A program made the translations under genes and the position numbers. The notes below the pieces were generated by a model that saw only the letters and a program-made list of their open reading frames with translations, made no database searches and was not told where the DNA came from. Shown piece by piece: positions 9,497-17,511 of a stretch of 64,000 nucleotides of DNA (the stretch's first letter is position 1; every line of letters starts with the position of its first letter). Source of the stretch: Gp6-AA40 sp035293405 (lineage in GTDB: Bacteria; Acidobacteriota; Vicinamibacteria; Vicinamibacterales; UBA2999); contig DATDOE010000099.1 of NCBI GenBank assembly GCA_035293405.1, forward strand, positions 1-64,000, written 5' to 3'.

Positions 9497-9624
9497 GCGG
9501 AGGCTTCAGCCTCCGCGAGAGGTTAGTGGCCGACAGCCGGCGGGGCGAAACCGCCGGCTGGGGCCTCGGGGATTCACGACGTGGTATGAGGGTGTCGCGG
9601 AGAAGCGACGCGTCGTGAGTCCCC
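9497..9624. repeat. cluster of three palindromes, probable terminator region
   Basis: GCGGAGGCTTCAGCCTCCGC (9497-9516) is a perfect palindrome preceded by GTAGA. CAGCCGGCGG (9535-9544) pairs with CCGCCGGCTG (9551-9560). GGGGATTCACGACG (from 9569) pairs imperfectly with CGTCGTGAGTCCCC (9611-9624). They occupy the gap between convergent genes. Confidence 0.7.
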
Positions 9625-9663
9625 ACCCATCAGCATATCCCAGACTGATCGTGTCAATACTGC

Positions 9664-11871
9664 CTAGAACCTGTGTGTATACAACACTTTAGAGGCGGCT
9701 CGTCTGTCCAGAGTGGCAAAACGGTCCAGGATCGGGTCCTCGACCCAGTTGTGCGTGTAGACCACATAGAGGTCATTTCCGGGCCTGAGAATCCAACGGA
9801 AGCGTGACTGCCAGCCCATCACGCGGCTGCTCGTGTCGAACTGCACGTTGTTGACGAGGGCGATGAACGGTGTGAACTGCGTCTCGCCGACGAGTCGAAA
9901 CAGGTTCGATGAGAAGCGGCCTTCGACCAGCCTCACGTCGTTCCACTCCCCGTTCACGTAGACGATGTAGCCTGGGCGAGCGCGGAGCGTGAGGGCGACC
10001 ACCGTCTGGTTCCGCCTACCGGAGTAGAAGGTGCCGGTCTCGTAGCGGCCGTTGATCGCGAGCACTCGACGGTTGGCCGTCTGCCCTCGCACCCATACAC
10101 GTGAGTAGTCGTACTCGGCCCCGACCGGTAGGGTGATAGCCCTGTTGATGAGGAACGGCTGGTCCAGACGCTCATGAGTAGAGGTCATCCCGAAGGCAAA
10201 TGAGTCCTGCGACTGCAGCTGCGTTTCGAGGAATGTCGCTCCCACGGTCCGCTCGAGCAGGTTGTTACTGAGGTCCGTCTTCAAGTCCAGCGTGGGGCCG
10301 AGCAGAAACCTGCGGACGTGCCGGTTGTTGCTCGGGCGCGGCCCGAAGGTGAGGCTCGGTTGGTAGCGGCGGAAGTTGCGACGGGTGACGAACCCGATCG
10401 CCGGATCGAAGTTCTGCTGAACCTCCCGCAGATCGGCCCGAACGTCCCAGCGGTCGTTCGGGTAGGCGATGAGCGTCCCGAACGCGTTGTTGCCAGCGCT
10501 CACGCCCGGCCGATTGGCGTGCAGCATCCAGCCGGTGGCTTCGAGGTTCTGCGTTCCGAGGAACCTGTTCGTGGCCAGCCGGAAGTCCACGCCGACGGTA
10601 TGGCTGGCGTCGAGGCCGTCCGTTCGCGCGTCTCGGCGCGTATACATCGCCCCGATGTAGGACTGCCGCAGCACACGGCGCTTGACGCGCGCGACGGTGA
10701 AGTCCTCCCCGATCAGCCCGTCATCCTCATCCGCCGCCGTGCGGACGTGGAGGATGCCGACGTCCTGCCCGCCCATCTGCCCGGTGATCTTGGTGCCGAA
10801 GTCGATCTTCTGCGGCGTGCTCGACGCGCTCAGGCCGATGCGACGGCTGAAGAAGGGATTGACGATGAGGTCGCCGTTGGTGCTGCCGAAGTCGAAGAAG
10901 ATGGCGCCGTCGAGAAAGAAGTCGCGCTTCTCGGGAAAGAAGAGGGAGAAGCGGGTCAGGTTCACCTGACGCTGGTCCACCTCGGTTTGCGCGAAGTCGG
11001 TGTTGATCGTCAGGTTGGTCCGCAGGCCCGGCGTGGGGTTGTAGAAGAGATCGATGCCCGCGTTCGCATCCCCCTTGAGCTTCGCCTGTCCCGGCGCGGC
11101 CTCGGCCGTGAGCAGACCGTATGGCTTGATGTCGAGGCCGTGACCTTGCGTGACGTCGGAGATGCCGGTGACGTGTCCGGCGTTGGTCATGCGCCGAAGC
11201 CCCTGGTTCCGCGCCCACCCCATCCAGATGCTGTCCTCGTTCTTGCGGCGGACCGTACGCTGGAAGTTCATGCCCCAGGTGTCGCTGTCGGGATTGAAGT
11301 TCACCGTGCGGAACGGAATCTCGATCTCGATCGTCCAGCCGATCTCGCTGCGGCGGACGCGCGCGTTCCAGATGCCGTCCCACGCGCGGTTGTCGCCGTT
11401 GACGCCGAAGAGCGAATCCGCCATCAGACCCGACGGGTTCATCTCGAAGAAGTAGCCCGACCGGGCGTCGAGGAAGGTATCGATCGTCCACATGAAGCGG
11501 TCGTCCGATCCCAGGAACTGATCGCGGCGCGTCTCGTACCCGAGCCAGCGGTTCGGCTCCGAGTCGTAGCAGGTGACGCCCAGGTAGAGGGCGTCGCTGC
11601 CGAAGGCGATGCGAACCTCGGTGGGTTCTGTGGCCGGCGTGCCGTTCTCCGGGTCTACCTGGATGAAGTTGCGGGCGGGAACGGCGCGCTGCCAGATCCC
11701 TTCGTCGAGCCTGCCGTCCAGGGTGATGCGCTCGGTGGCATCGAGCCGGACCGCCTGGATGGTGCGCCGTTCGCCGGCGCCGTCCTGAATCGCTGACTGC
11801 GCCATCGCTTCGGGCGCCGAAATTGTCAAAAGGGCGAGTACACAGAGGTATCGGCGGAACGGCTTGATCAT
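9664..11871 (-). CDS. DUF5916 outer-membrane protein with N-terminal carbohydrate-binding-like domain
   Basis: Large secreted protein of 735 residues. A signal peptide (MIKPFRRYLCVLALLTISAPEAMAQ) is followed by a CBM9/DOMON-like beta-sandwich (about residues 45-230: ITLDGRLDEGIWQRAVP, IAFGSDALYLGVTCYD, GWTIEIEIPFRTVNF). The rest is a DUF5916 region rich in alternating strands that ends in a terminal phenylalanine (VLYTHRF), as in beta-barrel outer-membrane proteins. The motif RFSLFFPEKRDFFLDGAIFFDFG is characteristic. Function is unknown; such proteins often accompany peptidases or TonB systems. The ATG (11869-11871) is selected for the signal peptide; the open frame upstream of it is non-coding. 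Confidence 0.88.
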   Translation of the reverse strand: MIKPFRRYLCVLALLTISAPEAMAQSAIQDGAGERRTIQAVRLDATERITLDGRLDEGIWQRAVPARNFIQVDPENGTPATEPTEVRIAFGSDALYLGVTCYDSEPNRWLGYETRRDQFLGSDDRFMWTIDTFLDARSGYFFEMNPSGLMADSLFGVNGDNRAWDGIWNARVRRSEIGWTIEIEIPFRTVNFNPDSDTWGMNFQRTVRRKNEDSIWMGWARNQGLRRMTNAGHVTGISDVTQGHGLDIKPYGLLTAEAAPGQAKLKGDANAGIDLFYNPTPGLRTNLTINTDFAQTEVDQRQVNLTRFSLFFPEKRDFFLDGAIFFDFGSTNGDLIVNPFFSRRIGLSASSTPQKIDFGTKITGQMGGQDVGILHVRTAADEDDGLIGEDFTVARVKRRVLRQSYIGAMYTRRDARTDGLDASHTVGVDFRLATNRFLGTQNLEATGWMLHANRPGVSAGNNAFGTLIAYPNDRWDVRADLREVQQNFDPAIGFVTRRNFRRYQPSLTFGPRPSNNRHVRRFLLGPTLDLKTDLSNNLLERTVGATFLETQLQSQDSFAFGMTSTHERLDQPFLINRAITLPVGAEYDYSRVWVRGQTANRRVLAINGRYETGTFYSGRRNQTVVALTLRARPGYIVYVNGEWNDVRLVEGRFSSNLFRLVGETQFTPFIALVNNVQFDTSSRVMGWQSRFRWILRPGNDLYVVYTHNWVEDPILDRFATLDRRAASKVLYTHRF

Positions 11872-11970
11872 CGGTACGAATGGGCCCGGGTATGAAGTGG
11901 GTAGGCTGGACAGACTTACGACGCGACGGGCGTATGCGTTTCTTCTGTGCCGCGATGTACAGTCCTTTGC

Positions 11971-13248
11971 ATGTCCGACGCGAAGGAAATGGCCTTCGAG
12001 ATGGCGGCTTCGTCCGTGCGCTACGGCATGGGCGTGACCAGCGAGATCGGCATGGATCTCGCCGATCGCGGCCATCAGCGGGTCATGGTGGTGACGGACC
12101 GTGTGGTCGGTGGGCTTCAACCAGTGGCCACCGTGCTCGAATCCCTCGAGGCCAACAAGATTTTCGCCGTGCTCTACGACGAAGTGCGCGTCGAGCCCAC
12201 CGACGCCTCCATGCTCGATGCGATCGAGGTGGCCCGCCGCGAGTCGTGCGACGCGTTCGTCGCCGTCGGCGGCGGCTCGGCGATCGATACCGCGAAGGTC
12301 GCCAATCTCTACTCGACCCATCCGCGCAAGGACTTCCTGGACTACGTCAACCCGCCGATTGGCAAGGGAGTGCCCGTGCCCGGACCGCTGCGGCCGCTGT
12401 TTGCGATTCCGACGACGGCCGGGACGGGAAGCGAGACGACGGGCGTGGCGGTGTTCGATCTGGCGCAGCGGCACGTCAAGACCGGCATCTCCAGTCGGTA
12501 TCTGAAGCCGACGCTCGGCTATCTCGATCCCGAGCACACCAAGACGCTTCCGCCCGCGGTGGCCGCGTCGGCGGGGCTCGACGTGCTGTGCCACGCGGTC
12601 GAGTCGTACACCGCGATTCCGTTCACGGATCGACCGCGCGCCGGTCGTCCCGCGCAGCGCCCGCCGTATCAAGGCGCCAATCCGATCAGCGACGTGTGGG
12701 CGCTGCAGTCGCTCAGGATGATCGCCGGCCACCTGGTGCGCGCGGTGGACGATGCATCGGACGAGGAGGCACGCGCGAACATGATGCTCGCGGCGTCGTT
12801 TGCCGGTATCGGATTCGGGAGTGCCGGCGTGCACCTGCCACACGCGATGGCGTACCCCGTGGCCGGAGGAGTGAGGAGTTACCGAGCTCCGGGATACCCG
12901 ACGGATCATGCGCTCGTGCCGCACGGATACTCCGTGATTCTCAACGCACCGGCGGTCTTCCGCTTCACCGCATCGGCGAATCCGCAGCGGCATCTCGAAG
13001 CCGCGAGCGCACTCGGCGTGGATGTGTCGCGCTGCAAGGTGGAGGATGCCGGACGCATTCTGGCGGACCGCATCACCTGGTTCATGCAGCGATTGAATGT
13101 GCCGAATGGTCTTCGCGCAGTGGGCTACACGGCCACGGATATTCCGGCGCTGGTCGAGGGCACGCTCGCGCAGGAACGTCTCACGAAGCTGTCGCCGCGT
13201 CCGGCTGACGCCGAGGCGCTGGCCCGCATCTTCGAGGACGCGCTGTAG
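11971..13248 (+). CDS. iron-containing alcohol dehydrogenase, hydroxyacid-oxoacid transhydrogenase type
   Basis: Group III iron-dependent dehydrogenase of 425 residues, closest by wording to ADHFE1/HOT enzymes, which pass hydride between 4-hydroxybutyrate and 2-oxoglutarate. It has the nucleotide loop AVGGGSAIDTAKV, the PTTAGTGSETT block, and metal-ligand histidines in LCHAVESY, HLPHAMAYPV and PHGYSV. The start MSDAKEMAFEMAASSVRYG is the usual HOT N-terminus. The stop TAG is followed one base later by a GGCGGGTCT hairpin. Confidence 0.88.
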   Translation: MSDAKEMAFEMAASSVRYGMGVTSEIGMDLADRGHQRVMVVTDRVVGGLQPVATVLESLEANKIFAVLYDEVRVEPTDASMLDAIEVARRESCDAFVAVGGGSAIDTAKVANLYSTHPRKDFLDYVNPPIGKGVPVPGPLRPLFAIPTTAGTGSETTGVAVFDLAQRHVKTGISSRYLKPTLGYLDPEHTKTLPPAVAASAGLDVLCHAVESYTAIPFTDRPRAGRPAQRPPYQGANPISDVWALQSLRMIAGHLVRAVDDASDEEARANMMLAASFAGIGFGSAGVHLPHAMAYPVAGGVRSYRAPGYPTDHALVPHGYSVILNAPAVFRFTASANPQRHLEAASALGVDVSRCKVEDAGRILADRITWFMQRLNVPNGLRAVGYTATDIPALVEGTLAQERLTKLSPRPADAEALARIFEDAL

Positions 13249-13249
13249 T

Positions 13250-13269
13250 GGCGGGTCTTTAGACCCGCC
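13250..13269. terminator. compact GGCGGGTCT hairpin after the dehydrogenase
   Basis: GGCGGGTCT (13250-13258) and AGACCCGCC (13261-13269) form a perfect 9-bp stem with a TT loop directly after the stop codon. There is no strong T-run, so this is a REP-like element that may also act as a terminator. Confidence 0.6.
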
Positions 13270-13365
13270 TGATTGAATGAAAGGCAATCACCGCCGCACG
13301 ACTCTTGAAGTGAGTCGAGTTGACGCTCCTCGGGTCCTGTCGCCGGGTTTCCCCAGCCGCGGCCA

Positions 13366-13394
13366 CCCCACCGCGCAAAGTCCGCGCGGCGGGG
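13366..13394. repeat. strong GC hairpin
   Basis: CCCCACCGCGC (13366-13376) pairs with GCGCGGCGGGG (13384-13394) across a 7-base loop, with one A-C mismatch. It lies upstream of the small membrane-protein gene. Confidence 0.55.
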
Positions 13395-13442
13395 ACCCCG
13401 GCGTGCTCGGCGCAAAAGCACTCTGACGTCGCGACAAGAACA

Positions 13443-13685
13443 ATGGGCGCTATCGGCCTTGCAGGATTGATCGCCAAGCTCGCTCTTCCAGCCCTCCTTG
13501 TCTGGGGCTGGTTATCGGGTGAGCTCGGGCCAAGGGCGCTCACAGTTTTCGCGCTGCTCGGCTTCGTCGTCTGGTTCGGTCTGCCGCGCGTATCCGGTGG
13601 AGAGAGCTTCGTCACGTCAGCGTTGGCGCTGATCGATGTCGCGCTCGTGCTCGCGGTGTTCAAACGCGAGATCCGGATTGGCTAG
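13443..13685 (+). CDS. small membrane protein, 80 aa
   Basis: ATG at 13443 gives MGAIGLAGLIAKLALPALLVWGWLSGELGPRALTVFALLGFVVWFGLP and a C-terminal SFVTSALALIDVALVLAVFKREIRIG, that is three hydrophobic helices. No family is recognised. The longer open frame upstream is low-quality repeat and hairpin sequence, so the internal ATG is preferred. It sits between a hairpin and the start of the island. Confidence 0.55.
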   Translation: MGAIGLAGLIAKLALPALLVWGWLSGELGPRALTVFALLGFVVWFGLPRVSGGESFVTSALALIDVALVLAVFKREIRIG

Positions 13686-13726
13686 AGCGCCTTGCGAATC
13701 CGCGTAGACCACTGATTCACCGCTGC

Positions 13727-13766
13727 GCCGGAGTGGCGAAACTGGCAGACGCACAGGACTTAAATT
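13727..13766 (+). tRNA. 5' half of a tRNA-Leu(TAA), not complete
   Basis: The sequence opens with GCCGGAGTGGCGAAACTGG, continues as a leucine-type D-arm and anticodon stem, and reaches CTTAAA, the loop of anticodon TAA. After that it diverges: no 3' anticodon stem, variable arm, T-arm or acceptor follows. The break in the anticodon loop is a common target of tRNA-integrating elements. This marks the left edge of the island. Confidence 0.65.
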
Positions 13767-13785
13767 AAAAGGCTCTGTGCGTCTG
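13746..13785. repeat. perfect 11-bp inverted repeat across the broken anticodon loop
   Basis: CAGACGCACAG (13746-13756) is mirrored by CTGTGCGTCTG (13775-13785), with an 18-base AT-rich loop between. The left arm is native tRNA sequence; the right arm lies in the incoming DNA. Confidence 0.8.
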
Positions 13786-13943
13786 TTTGCGTACGCGCGA
13801 ATCGTTGAATGATCCGCGTCGTTGTTGTGGCAACTTGATCGCGACGCATCTACGACGGATAACGTAAAGTGCGTAGAATACGAGGCGTGAGGGACACGCT
13901 TGGAGACACGCTGTCGATCGCGTAGAGCGCTTGTGAGGATGAT

Positions 13944-14183
13944 GTGATCAACCAGGAATACTTTCGGACGAGGCTGTCGGAAGACGTCGCATCTAAAGCG
14001 AAGGAAGGCTCCGATCAGCCAACTATGGAGATCCACCTCACTGACGGCACCTTCTACAGGGTGAGCACGGTCATCCATACCGACGCCACGTGGATCGTTC
14101 TTGAGGTCTATCCAAAGACGCTGAAGAAACATTCGGCGGAAGACCGAAGGCCGGGGCCCCACCCTACAAACTTGATCGCCTGA
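13944..14183 (+). CDS. hypothetical protein, 79 aa
   Basis: Starts with GTG at 13944 (MINQEYFRTRLSEDVASKAKEG) after a purine-rich GTGAGGATGAT. The middle HLTDGTFYRVSTVIHTDATWIVLEVYPK resembles a small beta-rich fold. There is no signal or membrane segment and no recognised family. It is the first gene inside the island. Confidence 0.5.
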   Translation: MINQEYFRTRLSEDVASKAKEGSDQPTMEIHLTDGTFYRVSTVIHTDATWIVLEVYPKTLKKHSAEDRRPGPHPTNLIA

Positions 14184-14400
14184 CTGTGCCGTACCACGGC
14201 ATTGCCAGAGTGGTGCTGACGCTGGCTCCCGTGTCGAAGGGGTTGGGTTTTCAGTCGTAATCAACTCTCTCAGCAGGTGCGGTCCGGCTACTCGGACGAG
14301 AACCTCGTGCGCTCGCAGCTCGTGCGGGAGACCGGCGCGGCACGAGAGATTGCGGAGGCGTGGAGAGTGGCCGCGGCCAGAAAGGATTCGAGGTAATTTG

Positions 14401-15309
14401 GTGACGCCAGAGGAACCGCTCGAATCGCTGTTGACCGCTGCGGAGTACGAGCGCAGCCTTGAAATCCATCGCCGTATCGAAGAGTTGTACCCGACTGTTG
14501 AACGTGCGAAGGCATCCTTTCGAGGGATGACGCGTCCAGACTCAGCGATCCCGCGTCCCCCAGGCGTTTCGCCGGGAGTCCTCACCGACCAGTTTGTTTG
14601 TGCGCTGGCAATTAAGGCTGCGACGACCAAGCGGTCAATCGCGACGCTTTGCCAGCTTGGCGACGGTGAGAGCGCGATGGCCCTAACACGTGTGCTGCTC
14701 GAGAACGCGTGCCTTCTTGAGTGGCTCAACCGCGGTGAGGGCCGCCGGCGCCTCCATGCGTACGCCCTTTTCACGAGTGTCGTGTACGAGCGGATCATCA
14801 CTTTGTTCGATCGTTTTCGAGATCGATACCAGTCTGCCTGCGGTGAACTCGACATGGAGTCAGACGCGTATCATCGCGCCATCGCGACTCACGTGTTCGG
14901 GAACACTCGATCTGACCGTCCAACCTGGGAATTCTCGCGTGCAACAGGCAAACGTTCGAGGATCCGAGTTGAAGAGATGTTTCTCGAGATTGCCGGTTCT
15001 GAGTACTCCTACGAATACGAGGTGCTCTACGGAGCCTTGGGAAGCGATGTCGTTCACTCAGGCCCATTCAGTCTGACGCGCATGCTCGCGGCTCTGCGCA
15101 AGCGTGCAACGTTTGTCCTCGACGTCGCGGCATCCGACGAGTACTGCCCGATCGCGCTCGCAGTCAGCAACATTGCCATGCTGCTGGTTCTGGACACATT
15201 GAACGAGTACGTAGGCCTTGGCCTCGCCGAGGTCCTCGAGCGGTTGAAGGCCGACAATCAAACGCCACTCCACACGGATGGCCGGGCAGTCGCAGGTGGA
15301 CAGAAATGA
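14401..15309 (+). CDS. DUF5677-like hypothetical protein
   Basis: The GTG at 14401 after GAGGTAATTT gives 302 residues (MTPEEPLESLLTAAEYERSLEIHRRIEELYP). The protein is almost wholly helical, with TTKRSIATLCQLGDGESAMALTRVLLENACLLEWL, EYSYEYEVLYGALGSDVVHSGPFS and a late hydrophobic helix. This layout matches DUF5677-type proteins often met on islands and in defence neighbourhoods. The biochemical role is unknown. The ATG at 14350 would add a basic extension with poor codon use. Confidence 0.6.
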   Translation: MTPEEPLESLLTAAEYERSLEIHRRIEELYPTVERAKASFRGMTRPDSAIPRPPGVSPGVLTDQFVCALAIKAATTKRSIATLCQLGDGESAMALTRVLLENACLLEWLNRGEGRRRLHAYALFTSVVYERIITLFDRFRDRYQSACGELDMESDAYHRAIATHVFGNTRSDRPTWEFSRATGKRSRIRVEEMFLEIAGSEYSYEYEVLYGALGSDVVHSGPFSLTRMLAALRKRATFVLDVAASDEYCPIALAVSNIAMLLVLDTLNEYVGLGLAEVLERLKADNQTPLHTDGRAVAGGQK

Positions 15310-15322
15310 GAGGCGGTCACTG

Positions 15323-16020
15323 ATGGGCCAGATTCGCAAGCGCGGAGCCTTCTACCAAATCCGCTAACTACCGGAACGGAGAGCGGATCGAGGAAAGCAC
15401 GGGCCTCACGAAGTACGACGCAGCCCGAACACTACTCAAGGACCGGGAAGGGGACATCTCGAAGGGTGTCCCCATCACGGCCCGATCGACGCGCCTCACG
15501 TTCGATGATGCCGTCAAGGAGGTGGTGGACGATTACACCGTCAACGGCAAGCGCTCGACGGACGGAGTAGAGCGGCGGATAAGGTTGCATCTCAAGCCGG
15601 TGTTTGGCGGGCGAGCCCTGAGCGGGATCACGACCGCGGACATCCGAGCGTTTGCGGGCCGTCGCCTGGAGGCAGGCGCATCACCGGCAGAGATCAACCG
15701 CGAGCTCGCGATCGTCCGGCGCGCGTTCCGGCTCGCGAGCGAATCCGACAAGTACCACGGGAGGCTCCCGAAGATCCGCATGCTGCAAAAGCGGAACGTG
15801 CGGACCGGGTTCGTGGATGACGCGATGATCGACAGCATCATCGGGCATCTGCCGGCGGCGCTACAGCCGGTCGCACGGTTCGCCTACGTGACCGGCTGGC
15901 GGGTGCAGAGCGAAGTGCTGCCGCTCGAATGGCGATCGGTTGACAGGAAGACCGGAGAAGTCCGCTTGGACCCTGGCACGACGAAGAATCAGGCCGGACG
16001 GGTGTTTCCCTACAGGGTGC
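15323..16020 (+). pseudogene. tyrosine recombinase (phage-type integrase), frameshifted and truncated
   Basis: ATG at 15323 (MGQIRKRGAFYQIR) hits a stop after 14 codons. The homologous reading resumes in another frame (NGERIEESTGLTKYDAARTLL) and runs through the SAM-like core-binding domain. It then enters the catalytic domain up to the first catalytic arginine (RFAYVTGWRVQSEVLPLEWRSVD) and TTKNQAGRVFPYR. There the homology ends abruptly near 16020. The second Arg/His box and the nucleophilic tyrosine are absent. It was probably the recombinase that used the tRNA-Leu, now dead. Confidence 0.8.
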
Positions 16021-16512
16021 GTGAACTGGGTGGACTACTGGGCGGGAGAGACAGACGAGGACTGCACTACTCGCGAGCAGTTGAACGACGCCCGCGAAGC
16101 ACACGCCAAGGCGGTCCAACAATTACTGGACGACATCAAGAACACCCAACGCGGAAATCCGAAAGCTGCCATCGCCCACTGCCGACGTCTGATCGAGCTG
16201 CAGGCGGCATGGGAGGACTCGGAGGTAACGCGTCAACGTGAAGATGCTGAGCGCAAACGGGAATACAGCTTAAAGGCTGCTCTGAGCCTCAAGTGGGATG
16301 ATTTCCGACCGACCCACAATGCGAAGCTGTCGGATGTCGTGTACAAGCTCACGGGGTTGCTGATGAAGGAACAGGCGTGGGCTGAGGTCACAACGTCCGT
16401 GGACTGGCTGCGGGAACGCTACCCAGCACAATTCATCGGCTATGTGGCCAAGCGAGAACAAACTCTGCTGGCGCGAAGGGAGCAGGCTACAGCTCGCACC
16501 GGGTCTGCATGA
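16021..16512 (+). CDS. hypothetical protein, 163 aa, joined to the integrase relic
   Basis: The GTG at 16021 opens VNWVDYWAGETDEDCTTREQLNDAREAHAKAVQQLLDD. The protein is charged and mostly helical or coiled-coil (RQREDAERKREYSLKAAL) with a C-terminal VYKLTGLLMKEQAWAEVTTSVDWLRERYP. No family is recognised. Its 5' end coincides with the point where integrase homology stops, so its original N-terminus may have been lost in the same deletion. Confidence 0.5.
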   Translation: MNWVDYWAGETDEDCTTREQLNDAREAHAKAVQQLLDDIKNTQRGNPKAAIAHCRRLIELQAAWEDSEVTRQREDAERKREYSLKAALSLKWDDFRPTHNAKLSDVVYKLTGLLMKEQAWAEVTTSVDWLRERYPAQFIGYVAKREQTLLARREQATARTGSA

Positions 16513-16568
16513 TGCCCGCGATGGCACCACCGATCGAAAAATGCCGTCCCCTCGATCTTGGGCATCCG

Positions 16569-17408
16569 CTACGCACCAAGACGCGGAACGACTTCATTCA
16601 TCGTGTAGTGAACGAATTGATTTCCGAGTTCCGTCAATTCGTACTGCTCGACGTCATCGAAGGCGGACTTCATGACTTGTGAGCCGTATCCTTTCGGGCG
16701 ACGAACGGGAGTTCGCTTTACGAAGCTCCCATCCTCTGTGGTGTCGCGGTGTTGTCTGATGACGCCGCCCGTGCTCAAGTCGCGAATTAGCAACTTGAAC
16801 AGGTCGGCTTCAGCGGAATTCTCGCGGACTTCGTTGCCGTGGACGTGACTCCAGATTTCTGCGCGCGTGCAGGCGGGGTTCTGAAACACGCAACGAATTA
16901 CTGCGAAGTGCGCTTCGTGATAGTAGTCAATCCACTGGATGAAAAGCCGCACTACGTCGTCAGCGGTCAGGGGCGTTCCTCCAGCGTTCGTCAATAGGTT
17001 TTGAATCAGTCGACGTTTCTCGCTGGTATCGGACTGATCCCAAACTCGAAATGCCTGACGGACGAGGCCAAGATATTCAGGGCTTTGAATCCGTTGCTCG
17101 ACTTCAGTGCCGAGCGTTTCGAGGCGCCCGATGATTTCGAGCAGGGTTTTCCCGAGCTCCGCCAGCTTTGCTCGATGTTCTTCTAACCACTCCTGCTGGA
17201 GCTCGTTCACTGTCTGTTGTTCGCGCTCTGCGTCCAAAGACGCCGCTGCCGACAGGAACCCGCCGACCCACGGAACGCTCCCGAGAGCGGCGAGGAAGAA
17301 TCGCCGGAACTTGCGCTGCCGCTCAGCCCCGAGCGGTTGAGCCAACTCGCTGCGGATTCTCTCCTCAAGGTCGCCGTCCCCAACCACCGTGATGTCTTCG
17401 CCAGCCAT
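16569..17408 (-). CDS. hypothetical protein with internal hydrophobic helix and C-terminal winged-helix-like region
   Basis: 279 residues. After an acidic N-terminus, the block RKFRRFFLAALGSVPWVGGFLSAAASLDAEREQQ contains one glycine-rich hydrophobic helix (about residues 36-60). A long helical segment follows (LEEHRAKLAELGKTLLEIIGRLETLG), then a C-terminal region reading like winged helices (ACTRAEIWSHVHGNEVRENSAEADLFKLLIRDLSTGGVIRQ). Proteins with this GSVPWVGG helix occur on islands, but I cannot name a family. The ATG at 17408 is well placed. It reads away from the IS701 element. Confidence 0.6.
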   Translation of the reverse strand: MAGEDITVVGDGDLEERIRSELAQPLGAERQRKFRRFFLAALGSVPWVGGFLSAAASLDAEREQQTVNELQQEWLEEHRAKLAELGKTLLEIIGRLETLGTEVEQRIQSPEYLGLVRQAFRVWDQSDTSEKRRLIQNLLTNAGGTPLTADDVVRLFIQWIDYYHEAHFAVIRCVFQNPACTRAEIWSHVHGNEVRENSAEADLFKLLIRDLSTGGVIRQHRDTTEDGSFVKRTPVRRPKGYGSQVMKSAFDDVEQYELTELGNQFVHYTMNEVVPRLGA

Positions 17409-17511
17409 GAGCTTGGTAGTGGAAGGATGCCACAGAACCGCCTGAAGGTCGCATGCACGGGCGTAGCGGCGGCTCTCTCGTTGACGTGCTGCGACATCGT
17501 CCGACGGCTAG

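Noticed and set aside
9480..9692. 70-aa frame after the 130-aa hypothetical gene
   Set aside because: It is made almost entirely of palindromic repeats.
10318..11796. Long plus-strand frame (492 aa) opposite the DUF5916 gene
   Set aside because: A high-GC antisense shadow rich in Arg/Val/Glu with no domain; the minus-strand gene has a signal peptide and family motifs.
9664..13287. 1207-aa version of the DUF5916 protein
   Set aside because: The segment upstream of 11871 is antisense to the dehydrogenase and has shadow composition; the signal peptide fixes the start at 11871.
13727..13811. Complete tRNA-Leu
   Set aside because: After the anticodon loop there is no matching stem, variable arm, T-arm or acceptor strand.
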